Shown: positions 46,933-57,716 of the stretch, piece by piece
Layout: each line of letters opens with the position of its first letter
Numbering within the stretch: the stretch's first letter is position 1
Position numbers and translations under genes: made by a program
Source of the DNA: Raphanus sativus
Taxonomy: Eukaryota > Streptophyta > Magnoliopsida > Brassicales > Brassicaceae
Direction: 5' to 3'
DNA length: 64,000 nucleotides
Assembly: GCF_000801105.2 (NCBI RefSeq)
Contig: NC_079515.1
Location: forward strand, 34,557,407-34,621,406
The notes under the pieces: generated by a model
Databases searched by the model: none
Told to the model about the DNA's origin: nothing
The model's input: only the letters and a program-made list of their open reading frames with translations

Positions 46933-49881
46933 TTATACATTCATGGCGACAGTTGTAGTATAATATATAACTTTTAAGAATTTCAGACCATCACCTTTTA
47001 ATGAGTTGTGGTGTCTGCGTTTGTTTGAGACAAAAGCTTTCGTGAACCACTCTGGTTTGTAGGAAACCAGTATGTATCCCATCGTCAATCCAAAGAAAAC
47101 ACCAGGTACGAATCCTATTGCAGCTGCTATCCAACTCAGCACCTCCTCGTCATCTTTATCTTCTTCTGGATCTGGCGTTTCAGAACGTTGACATGTTGTC
47201 GCGTGGATACAACCACAGACTTGATCAAGTGCAGGACCATACAGTCCCGGGTTGTCCTCGAAAGAAGAGCAAGGCTGCGTCAGAAACTGAGTTCCCCCTG
47301 GTACTAGACCTACAAGCTGGTTATGAGAGAAGTTCATATAAGAAAGGAACGAGAGGCTCCCAAGCTCTTGTGGAATCTCTCCTGAAAGCTTGTTTCGGGA
47401 AACATCCAACGACTCGAGAGCCGTCAAGTTTCCCAAAGATGATGGGATGTGGCTAGTGAACGCGTTGTTTGAAAAGTTGAGCACACGAAGCTCTTTCAAT
47501 AAACCAATGGACCTCGGAATCTCTCCTTCAAATTTGTTCCCAGAGAAGTCGACTGCTGTGAAGATTTTCAAGATACGTTCCAGCTTCCTTTCTACACCTT
47601 TATTCACCATAACCACTGAATCAGAATAATAGCTTGTACCCATGTACTTGTCTGCATATCTATCTTCATTTTTTTCAGTGGTATACATTGCAGCCCAATT
47701 CACAAACAAGTCTGATGGCAAAGTTCCGCTGAAACGATTGTGGTTTATGTCGATGATCCGTAACTTAGAAAACGGAGTTTTATGTATTATTATTGGTCCA
47801 TGAAATGCGTTGGAGCGAAGGACAAGAACCTGTAGCTCCCACAAGAAAATGTATTAAAACAGCTTTTTTTGTTTGAATTAATTTAACATTCTTTAAAAAA
47901 AAAAAAAAAAAAAACCTGTAGATCCGGCAGAGAACTTAGCCAGAAAGGAAACACGTCACTGATTTTGTTGCTCTCCACATTCAGAACCTGAAGAGAAGGG
48001 ATACGGATGAATGATCTTGGAAGCTTCCCCAACAGACGGTTACGACCCAAGTCAAGAGACACTAGAGTTGGAGATATATTCTCTGGAATACCTCCACTAA
48101 GATGGTTTTGTCTAAGATTTAGAACTTGAAGAGTTGTACTGAAATTTCCCAGACAGCTAGGGAACGAACCACTTAATTTATTGTTGGACAAATCAAGAGT
48201 GGTTAGAGACCGCAGCTCACATATGAAACCAGGGATCTTGCCAGTGAAATTGTTGTTGGCGCCAAACAAGTAACTCAGAGATGTATTCCGGACATAAGAT
48301 AGCTTATGATGTTTCGTTGGGATCGTCTGGAAACCACTCAATGTGTTGTTGGAAAGACTCACGTATTCAAGAAATGGAAACTCCCATAACCATCCAGGCA
48401 CTTGACCTTTGATTCTGTTGTTGGAAATGTCTAGTCTCCTCATGTCGTGTTGTGTTCGTAAGAGCTCCGGAAACTCGATGATACCGCATCCTGACAAGTT
48501 CAACTCACGTAACAATAATGGAGGATCTGGAACCACCAAGCCAGTGTTCTCAGTTGAAACATGGTTTCCCGAAAGATCCAGTGTGTCAAGTGACTTGAAA
48601 TATGGTAAGTCGACTGCATTCAAGTCAAGTGTAGTTGTGGTGTTCAGGTGGGAGAGGAAAGAGAGTATAAGGACTTGAGATGCGAGAAGATGCTAAGGTC
48701 AACAACTGAACCTTGGGTGTTGAGATGAGAAAGATCAAGTCTCCGAAGGTCGACCAACTTGGAGATGGAACGGGGGATTGATCCCATGAACTTGTTATCG
48801 CCAAGGAGTAAATCTTCTATCTTAGATGATTCAGATATATTTCCAAACTCAAGAGCAAGAGTGCCGTTGAGCTGGTTATTTGACAAATCAATATAAGTCA
48901 AAGAAGGAATGTTAAAAAGAGAAGAAGAGATAGGTCCAGTAAAAGCGTTGTGGTTTATCTGAAATGACTCCAAGTTGGAGAGTGAGCCTATGTTAGGTGG
49001 AAGCATGCCCGAGAATTTATTTCCGCTGAGTGAAATGTAACTCAGCGTTGTTGAATTTACAAGTTTAAGAGGAAAGTTACCATGAAGGATGTTGTTGCTA
49101 ACATCTATGACAGTGAGATGATTGGAACTTCCAAAACTAGATGAGATTTCACCAACGAAATTGTTTTGTGAGAGGTCGAGAACAGTGAGATGTGAAAGGT
49201 TTCCAAATGAAGATGGGATTTCACCGGCAAATTTGTTCTCGCAGAGGGAAATAAAAGTGAGATGTGAAAGGTTCTCAAATGAAGATGGAATTTCACCAAC
49301 AAAGTTGTTAGCACAAAGGATAAGATCAGTGAGATTCAAAGATTTCCAAGTGAAGATGGAACTTTACCAGTAAATTTGTTCTGGGAGAGAATAAGAGTGG
49401 TGAGCTTAGAGAGATTTCCAAGAGAAGATGGGATTTCACCACTTAAATCATTAGCTGAAAGGTCAAGAGTGGTTAGCTTTGAAAGATTTCCAAGCGAAGA
49501 TGGAATGTTACCACTGAGCTTATTATTTGAAAGGTCGAGGGTTGTTAAAAAAGGAAGCCTCTGAAGCAGAAAGATACTACTGTTGGAATTGAACTGACCA
49601 TGGAGGCAGCTGTCACTTAGGTTCAACTTGATGACATCCCCCAAAATGGCATCACATCTGATACCCTCCCAAGAACAACAATCGCTCTTATTCTCCCATG
49701 ACTTTAGAGGTCGGTCAAAACAAGGCTTTCCAATCTGGAACTTGTTCTTGAACTCCATAAGCGCATCCCTTTGGTCAGGATGACACAAGTGTCTTGCAGG
49801 ATCCCCAAACACATCTCGAAATAAAAAGACAACAGAAATAGTAACAGAGAAAATACTCACTGAGTTCTCAGAGCCTTTCAT
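46933..49881 (-). pseudogene. LRR receptor-like protein (RLP), two frameshifts
   Basis: RLPs are cell-surface LRR proteins without a kinase, acting in immunity or development with SOBIR1-type partners. In order: a signal peptide, then an LRR N-cap (HLCHPDQRDALMEFKNKFQI, paired Cys SDCCSWEGIRCD), about 22 plant-type LRRs ([23 protein letters not shown]), an island-like break ([20 protein letters not shown]), final LRRs, an acidic spacer ([15 protein letters not shown]), a membrane segment ([20 protein letters not shown]) and a short tail. A missing base near 49340 (GNL-stop, then NLTDL in another frame) and another shift near 48650 (before HLNTTTTLDLNAVDL) break the frame. An 86-bp GT-AG gap (47830-47915) with a T20 tract separates DLQ and [11 protein letters not shown]; it may be an intron or an insertion. 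Confidence 0.82.
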
Positions 49882-50389
49882 CTTCTATACGTACGTTTCT
49901 TGTAGATAATTATAATCAAGAAAACAGTTTCTCTTTATATACACAACAAATTTAGTCCCCATCAGCTTGACAGACCAAAGAGTCTTTCTACTAAAATGTT
50001 TTCATGTTGGACGCGTAGTCTAAAATTGTTCTGAAAGTCTACTCAGTGATTTTATATAAAAATATAAAAATTGTTCTGAAAGTCTAGTCAATGACTTTAT
50101 ACAAAGAGCTATATGTTTTGGAATTATTAGTCAGTTCGTCGGTGTCTCTGTGAGATAATGATATTGATAAAACATTATTTTATGAATAAATGCATATTTT
50201 ATGCATGTTATTAGTGTTTGCACGGCTCTTATTGACAACTGTTCTCGGCATAACCCCATAATTTTATTGACAAGTGGTCCCAATTCATAACACACACACA
50301 CAATTATATTTTGCTAGATGAATAGTCAAAACCTTGCAAGAATTGTATTCATCTCAGGCACGCAATCTTATATATTAAAAAATTATATT

Positions 50390-50421
<32 letters not shown>

Positions 50422-51050
50422 TTATTTATTTATTTATTTATTTAAAAACTCTAACATATTTTTACAAGATTTTCATTTTTAGAATTATATTTCGATATTT
50501 CTATTAATTTTGAAATTAATTTGAAATATTATTATATATAATATATTCAGTTATCATTTATAACATGAAAAATAAATAATAATATCATATTTTATCTTTT
50601 ATATAATCATAACCAATCATATTAAAAATATTATATTGAGCTAAATATAACAAAATTTTATTTAATTGATAAATTTATATATTTTATTTTCTTAAGTATA
50701 AAATATTTATGTTTAAAAATAAAATCTAATACATTGGTTAGACAAATTAAGATTAGCAAAATATATAATACATGTGTAAAAATTAACATGTATTTATTTA
50801 AAGCTATTATTATAAAAGAATTGTAACTACTTTAATCATGATATATTTTTATGTTAAATATAAATACATATTTATATATTATTTTTTAAAAAATTAATAA
50901 ATCTGTCTAAAAAATATTTTAACAATACTTAATGTATTTTAAGTTATTGTTTATACAACGACAACTAATTTGATTTGAAACAGAGGGAACAACAAGCAAC
51001 ATTTTTGAATGGAATTGGAGCTCACTAACATATAGAGACTAGTACATGTT
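49882..51050. other. spacer upstream of the RLP gene
   Basis: AT-rich, with a TA/TTTA microsatellite at 50396-50445 and a Stowaway-like end (TTTGAAACAGAGGGAAC) near 50978 without a partner. No gene seen. Confidence 0.45.
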
Positions 51051-51653
51051 AAATTGGTAACTCTGATTAAGACTCCAATAGAACATCAATCGACAACATC
51101 TACTTAAAATTGGTACTTAATTAATCACTCACTCCCCTGCGCTAGTGAATCATATGAATATGAGTGAAAAATTGCCAGAGCCACGTTTGTAGAAGGAGAT
51201 TTGGAAAAAAAGAGCTAATTCTTTACCTTTTACAGTGAATTGATTTAATACTTTTGAAACATAACTGGTTCAGGTTTCAACTTTTAGACCCCAAATTTAC
51301 TAACATAGCAGTTCAACAACAACACACGCATCTAAAACCATAAGACCGACAATGCATCGAGAGTGACTACTAACTAGACTCTTAAATGTGTTCACGCTGG
51401 CACGGACAGAGACTACATTTGCATTACACCGAACATCAAAACCCCTTGTAACAAAAGCATTGACGTTGATTCATAACCCATTTCACTACCAAATCTAGCA
51501 CTGTAAATCTTGAAAACTTTAGCTAAGCAAATGATGATAAAAATGATAAAAAGGCAAAATCTTTCAAACCAAAAAGTCTTTAAACACATCCATTCTACAG
51601 CTACAAAAATAAACGGTAACTTCCATTACAAAAGATAAAATAAAACTCAGCTC
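51050..51653. repeat. RPL27 3' segment, copy 2
   Basis: Diverged copy of 29340-30000, including the sequence downstream of the RPL27 stop. Confidence 0.65.
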
Positions 51654-51862
<209 letters not shown>

Positions 51863-51895
51863 TTGTTTTAACATTAAAATACTGATATATTATTT

Positions 51896-52498
51896 GAGAA
51901 AATAGCCATTAAAACTCTAAACTTTCAAATTAAAACCAAAAAAATCTTCAACTCATGTTTGAGCCAAAAAAAAATCACCAACTTTCAAATATTGGTCATT
52001 TTAAACCTCATATTTTGTTCGACCATTTAAGAAATCCGATTAGTCAACTATTAAATCCGACTGAAAAATAAACACATGTTAACTCTCTAATCAACATCAT
52101 TTTAAAAATCGATTAAAACATTGATCAAACGACGTCTATTTACTTCTAAAAACATTTAAATCATCTCTTTCGCGAAAGCAGAGCCTCAAATCAACTTCAT
52201 CTTCTTCACTATGGTTTCCCGAAAGAGATGTTTTAAGTGTTTTAGACGGAAAAAAAATTGTTTGATCAATGTTTTAATCAATTTTAAAAATGATGTCGTT
52301 TAGAAAATTAACATGTGTTTATTTTTTTTTATCGATTTTAACAGTTGACTATTCGGGTTTCTTAAATGGCCGAGTCAACAAAATATGATGATTAAAATGG
52401 CTAATATTTGAAAGTTGGTGATTTTTTTGGCTCAACCATGAGTTGAAAATTTTTTTGGCTTTAATTTGAAAGTTTAGGTTTTTAATGGTTGTTTTCTC
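51896..52498. mobile_element. fold-back Mutator-type MITE
   Basis: Perfect 10-bp duplication TATATTATTT (51886-51895 and 52499-52508). Long inverted repeats of roughly 250 bp start GAGAAAATAGCCATTAAAA on the left and GAGAAAACAACCATTAAAA on the inverted right. No coding sequence. The empty site is visible at about 25815-25840. Confidence 0.8.
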
Positions 52499-53087
52499 TA
52501 TATTATTTTAATATATATATAATATCCATTTTGAGATATCTTCTTTTTTTTTTGTTAAAGGGCTTATTTTAAAGATATTTTCTATAGAAATACTCTTAAA
52601 GCATTAAAAATCATTTTTGCTGATTTTAGATTTTTTGTATATAAAACGGAGGTTGACTAGCCCAATAGGTTTTCGTTTTCAAGTTTTTCAAAATTGAAAT
52701 GAAATCACATTAACTCTGGATTTAGCCAACTTTTAAATAAACAAATCGTTGGAAGGAACTCACACATGCTTTAACAGATGCACCCTATATCTTTTTTTGG
52801 GCAACTCAAAAATTTCATTTCATAAAAGGTTTAGGGAACATCTCCTCGATCTCGCGTTCTTCTTTTGTTTCCTATTTGTTTTTATTCATCAGAAGGGAAA
52901 ATGATGGGTCTGCGGACTTATATGTCAAGACATGCTTGCATTCTGGACTTATATGTCAAGATCTGCTTGCATTCTAGCCCAATTCCATGTATCCCCTAAA
53001 CTTTTTATGAAATAAAATTCTTGAGTTACCCAAAAAGATGCACCTTATATCTTAAATATACACTTTCGGCACAAATGGAACATCTTC

Positions 53088-53762
53088 GGTTCTAACTGGT
53101 GACACCAACTGAAGGAAAAAATAACAGGGAATACTATGTTCCTCCCGATTCCTGTTTTTTGACCAGTTACATGGAAATTTTATTATTCGTAGGAATTGGT
53201 AATTCCTTCACGTTCCTTTCTTATGAGGAATTATAGTGTAAATATATTCCATATCAAATTAGATAAAGAACCAAATGGAAAACTATGAAAATTGGTAAAG
53301 ATATATCTATATATGTTAATGTATCAAATAAATTTATAGAAATTTGACATTTTAATCCAACTTGCTAATGTACGTAGGTTAAATTTGTTTCTTCTATATA
53401 ATAATTTTTCATCAAGCTTTTTGATATAAGCCTAATACATCTAGACACAAGAGAAAAAGGTAAATTATACTTTTAAGATTATTTATTATGTGCAAAAGAA
53501 TAAAACACAGCACTGATCAGTCATGGTTAATAATAAAATTTGTATCATTTTTTCATATTACAGATATCATGTCAGCTAATTCTGAGTTAATTATCAAATT
53601 ATTTATTATTTGAAATTTTGTTCCTTTTTTGGTTACCATTCACTATAATAATTTGCTAAGTTTCTTCTCTACAATTTTTCTTTTTCATTTATTCTTTATC
53701 ATTCCTTTAATTTTTTTCCCTTGTAGTTCCTATCAATTTTTAAGTGGTCACCAGTTGGACCT
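53088..53762. mobile_element. inverted-repeat DNA element (Harbinger-like?)
   Basis: Ends GGTTCTAACTGGTGACACC and, inverted, GGTCCAACTGGTGACCAC. TTC stands on both sides, which would fit a 3-bp target duplication, with one extra T at the right. The empty site is visible in copies 1 and 2 of block A. 675 bp, no ORF. Confidence 0.6.
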
Positions 53763-54280
53763 TTCGTGTATTTCATGTAGATAACAAATGTACTGTACTC
53801 CTTGACAAAAGCAGAGTAACTGAATAATTCTTTGTTGTTAATTACTCAGTTAAAGCCTGAGCCCATTAAATTAGACTTCACGGCCCATTATATAAGTTTC
53901 TTCTGGTATAGTGGATGGTCTCAGTTCTCAAATATTCAAGGAAATGAGAGCAATGCATAGCGTCCAGCCCTTGGAAAAGCATTGTTGTTGTATAACATAC
54001 ACGTTAGGGAGAGTAGACCGCGTTGATGAAGCCTACGGTTTCTTAAAATACTTGGTGAAGAAGGCAGGTGAATCATGAATGTATCTGAATTTACACTGAA
54101 AATTTCATGTAAACTTTTGTAAGATATAATCATATAAGCGTAATAATTTACTTGCTTTGATTTAATAAAAAGTTATTTCAAACAACAAAGCCATTGGCCA
54201 AACTATAACCATAACCTTATGAATTTTTACAAATAAATTTATAATGTACTTTTAGTGAGTGTTTTTATTTTGGTTTGTAT

Positions 54281-55027
54281 ATGATGACCACATTAGATAA
54301 TATTACAACTACCATATGCATGGAGTTTGAAAATTGCATAATCAACTTGACAAAAACTTACTAGTCATTAAACTCAACCCCTGGTCCACCACTAAATAAA
54401 CTCATAAGAAATATATTTTTTACATAAAGTTGCATCTTTTTTTATAAAACTACAAAATTGTTAGGTGAAAGAATACTAGAAAGTTGGTTCAAGCCTATCA
54501 ATTCATGTGTGTGTAAAACCATAAATAATGTGAAGAGACTCGTAATTGACAATATTTTTAAAAAAATATGATTGAGAGTCTTGAGCTGTTTTGTTAATTG
54601 TAATTGGAGTTAAGCTCAAAATGCATATGGAGGTTAGTGGGAGCCGTAATGTCTTTAGATTAATCCCCTCTTCCTAACCCATTTCTCACTCAGTTTATCA
54701 TTTCTTCAATGTTTGGCTTTTGTATTATATTGGCCAGACTCGATATTAACGTCGATCAACGTCAAAGACCGTCTCAGGCAAAATCATAATTACAGTTATA
54801 ACTGTAATTAACATCAGAGCTAAGGAATTGAAAAAGAAAAATAGATAAACGATAATGATTTTTAATCTAGGCATGTTAGGAGCCTATACTACCATCACCA
54901 AAAAGCTTCCTAGGCAAGTTTGATTTCAATATGATCCAATAGTCTCGGCCCCATATTTATTGTGAAAACCTAGCCTATTCTTGTCTTTTAAATATATTTC
55001 ACTAATCCAAATTTTAGCAATAAAAAA
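54281..55027. other. spacer left of the LINE
   Basis: No gene recognised; AT-rich. Confidence 0.4.
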
Positions 55028-55394
55028 CGATTGAAGACACGCTACAACGTGCAGCCAACTAGTTTCCAAAAAGAAAGAAAACGCTCTCAGGCACGAAATG
55101 CGAGAGAAGTTGTTAACCGCTGACTCTTAACCCAAACTCCCTTTTATCCAACAGCTCCTTTCCGCTTCAGGCATCAAAACACTGCACCTCTGAAGACTTT
55201 TTCAAATGTTTACCACTTTCGGCTGTTAACCATCGGGTAATAGATGCGATCTTCGTCGGCGAAATGTACGGACGGCGGAGCCAGTGCGTTTCTTAGACTC
55301 CATCAGTGAAGATATTCGCGGCTCCTCTATCGCTTAGCAGAGCTCATAGGCTACAACCTGAAAATGTCGACAGCCTCAGCCCCCCTCTCAAGAA

Positions 55395-57716
55395 ATGGCC
55401 TCGTTTTTACAGTTGACCTACACTCCATGGATGTGTTGCGGTCGCTGTTACAAAACTGAGAACCAGACTCCTTCCTCTTGCCCTTTGTTAGGTCCCAGCT
55501 CCTACAAAGGAAGGCGGTTTCTTGTTAACTTTTCTGTTACAAAGGAAGGGTTTTTACGGTTCTCTCTTGGGAAATTTAAAATTACTGTAGATCTACACTT
55601 ACTTGGAAATCACAAGATGTCTCACTCACTTGCATCGTCAAGCAAGAGCAAAACGCTCGCTCAAGTTCAAGAGGAGGAGGATGACGACCTGGTTATCCTT
55701 CCCTACGTTGACAACTCGGAGCTTATAGCTCGTTACCAACTCAGTCTGGTTGGAAGGCTCTTCAACAGAGAGAGGCGCAGTGTCGAAACCCTCATCTCTC
55801 TCCTCCCAAGACCGAGCATATGGGATGTTGAAGGCAGAGTTCGTGGGGTGGACTTGGGGAACCAACGCTTCCAATTTGACTTCGATTCTGAAGAAGACCT
55901 ACAGAAGGTGTTAAGCAAAAGGCCATGTCACTACAACAAGTGGTCCTTTGCGCTTGAAAGATGGGCACCTCACATAGGCGACTCCTTCCCCAACACTATG
56001 ACGTTTTGGGTCACCGTTATGGGGATTCCGACACACTACTGGCTAGAACCGATGTTCAGGGCACTAGGATCAAGACTTGGACATGTAGGCCCGGTGGAGG
56101 AGAAAACAGCTAAATTCCAGCTTGAGCTCAATGCAGAACTCCCCTTGAAATTCTCTCTTCGGGCGCAACTACCCACTGGTGAAATCGTCCCAGTCTCTCT
56201 GGAATATGTCAACCTCCACAGATGGTGCCACTCATGCCGTCTCATCTCCCACGAGGCGGAGTCGTGTCCCACCTTATCTGAAGAAGAAAGAGCAAAATTC
56301 AGGACATCAAATGAAGCTGCTAGAGAACAGGGTCAACACTCCAGATTTGATACAAAAAGAAATGGAGATCTTACAAGGAGAGTCAGTGCAACCGTGCCTC
56401 AGGTTACAAACTACAACGAAAGACGCTCCGGAGAAGGAACTCAAAGAGAGAACCGGGATAACGTGTGGAAGCGTATTGATTCCCGGTATCCTCTGAGAGA
56501 TGACCACCGTGAGACTCACCATCGGCCAGCTAGAGAAGAGAAACGCGATGATAACAGACAAAGCTCCCGAGATAGAGATACCCAACCAGCTAGCAAAGAT
56601 ACATACAACAAAAGGAGATATGATGAATCTTTTGCAGCAAGCAGAAAACGTGAGGAAGCTAAGAGAGGAGAGAGAAAGCAAGTACCTTCATCTCGCAGCA
56701 CTAAGGGAGAGACAGCAGTTGCAGGCTCTCGTGAGAAGCAAATGGCTCGACCTCCCAGCAGCTCAAAGGACGAGAAGGCATCTGAGGAGCATCTCACCAA
56801 TGCTCTGGAGCTCCCTCAAATGGCAAAACAAATCTACTCCTCTCCCGATCATGTGCGGGAAAGACCCTTCAGACTTAACATTCAAGGAAAATCTTCTGGT
56901 GATTCGAAATTGAAAGGGAAAATGGGAGATGTGGTTGAATCCTCTGAGTCGGTGAGTTCTGCACAGAAAAGCCTGAAGTTTGCAGAGGCTTTTAAGCGAT
57001 CCCCGACAAAAGCCCTACTACCTGCGAACAATGATGAAATTAAAAAGAAGAGTTGGTATGAACTAACTGTGGAGGAAGAGGAGGAAACGGCAATTTGTGA
57101 TAAGAAAGAGGAAGATATTTCTCACCAGGAAGCTATTGGAAAGAATAGCGAAGTGGAGGACCTTCATGCGGAGAAGATTTTGGAAGAGGAAGATTGGATG
57201 ATCGATGGTGATAATTTTAACGAGGATGATGATGATCTTATGGAAGAAGATGAGTTACTCTACTATGAGAACCAGAAGATAGAAGAAATCGCACCCCTGA
57301 TGGCTCTAGATGATTCGGTGGAACAGGAAGAAGAAGCTCCCGAGCAGGAGGATAATCTCGATAACCTGATGGTGGGGGATAAACTGACTGATATACCGGA
57401 ATCCAGCTCTGAGCTAGGCCACAACCCAGCCTCTCCTCACCCAAAACAGGCTCTACGGTCACCGTTCAAAAAGAAGAAAGGGTCTCCTAATCCTAACGCG
57501 GTGGGCTTGTCCCTGAGGAAGAGGAACTTACTCATGGGCCGGGCTTCACCAAAACTTAAGGAATCAAAAGAAGCAAAAGATGGACAGTCACTGGGCCAGA
57601 AATCAACAAATGGGCTCGTAATTAAGCAGCACGGCAGAGACAAAGAGGAGTCTACTCACAAGAACAAAACCAAAACTACAAAGGTGGGAAGCAGGCCACC
57701 CAAGATTCCCAAATGA
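55395..57716 (+). CDS. LINE ORF1, DUF4283 + CCHC zinc-knuckle protein
   Basis: RNA-binding/nucleocapsid-like protein of a plant L1 LINE, 773 codons from the first ATG. The first 74 residues do not look like the family, so the functional start is probably the ATG at 55617 (MSHSLASSSKSKTLAQVQEE). Domain order: DUF4283 (LIARYQLSLVGRLFNRERRS ... WSFALERWAPHIGDSFPNTM), a zinc knuckle CHSCRLISHEAESC (C-x2-C-x4-H-x4-C) at about residues 278-291, a long Arg/Glu/Ser-rich disordered region, then an acidic region (EEEDWMIDGDNFNEDDDDLM) and a basic C-terminus. The stop TGA (57714-57716) overlaps the ATG of ORF2. Confidence 0.88.
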   Translation: MASFLQLTYTPWMCCGRCYKTENQTPSSCPLLGPSSYKGRRFLVNFSVTKEGFLRFSLGKFKITVDLHLLGNHKMSHSLASSSKSKTLAQVQEEEDDDLVILPYVDNSELIARYQLSLVGRLFNRERRSVETLISLLPRPSIWDVEGRVRGVDLGNQRFQFDFDSEEDLQKVLSKRPCHYNKWSFALERWAPHIGDSFPNTMTFWVTVMGIPTHYWLEPMFRALGSRLGHVGPVEEKTAKFQLELNAELPLKFSLRAQLPTGEIVPVSLEYVNLHRWCHSCRLISHEAESCPTLSEEERAKFRTSNEAAREQGQHSRFDTKRNGDLTRRVSATVPQVTNYNERRSGEGTQRENRDNVWKRIDSRYPLRDDHRETHHRPAREEKRDDNRQSSRDRDTQPASKDTYNKRRYDESFAASRKREEAKRGERKQVPSSRSTKGETAVAGSREKQMARPPSSSKDEKASEEHLTNALELPQMAKQIYSSPDHVRERPFRLNIQGKSSGDSKLKGKMGDVVESSESVSSAQKSLKFAEAFKRSPTKALLPANNDEIKKKSWYELTVEEEEETAICDKKEEDISHQEAIGKNSEVEDLHAEKILEEEDWMIDGDNFNEDDDDLMEEDELLYYENQKIEEIAPLMALDDSVEQEEEAPEQEDNLDNLMVGDKLTDIPESSSELGHNPASPHPKQALRSPFKKKKGSPNPNAVGLSLRKRNLLMGRASPKLKESKEAKDGQSLGQKSTNGLVIKQHGRDKEESTHKNKTKTTKVGSRPPKIPK

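Larger units (their letters stand above)
51866..54280. repeat. segmental block A, copy 3 (with two insertions)
   Basis: Joined directly to the RPL27 fragment. It starts ATTAAAATACTGATATATTA as at 25805. The block is interrupted at 51896-52498 and 53088-53762 by transposons that copies 1 and 2 lack. Confidence 0.75.

Noticed and set aside
50978..50995. Stowaway end TTTGAAACAGAGGGAAC
   Set aside because: No matching left end was found within a few hundred bases, so no element is called.
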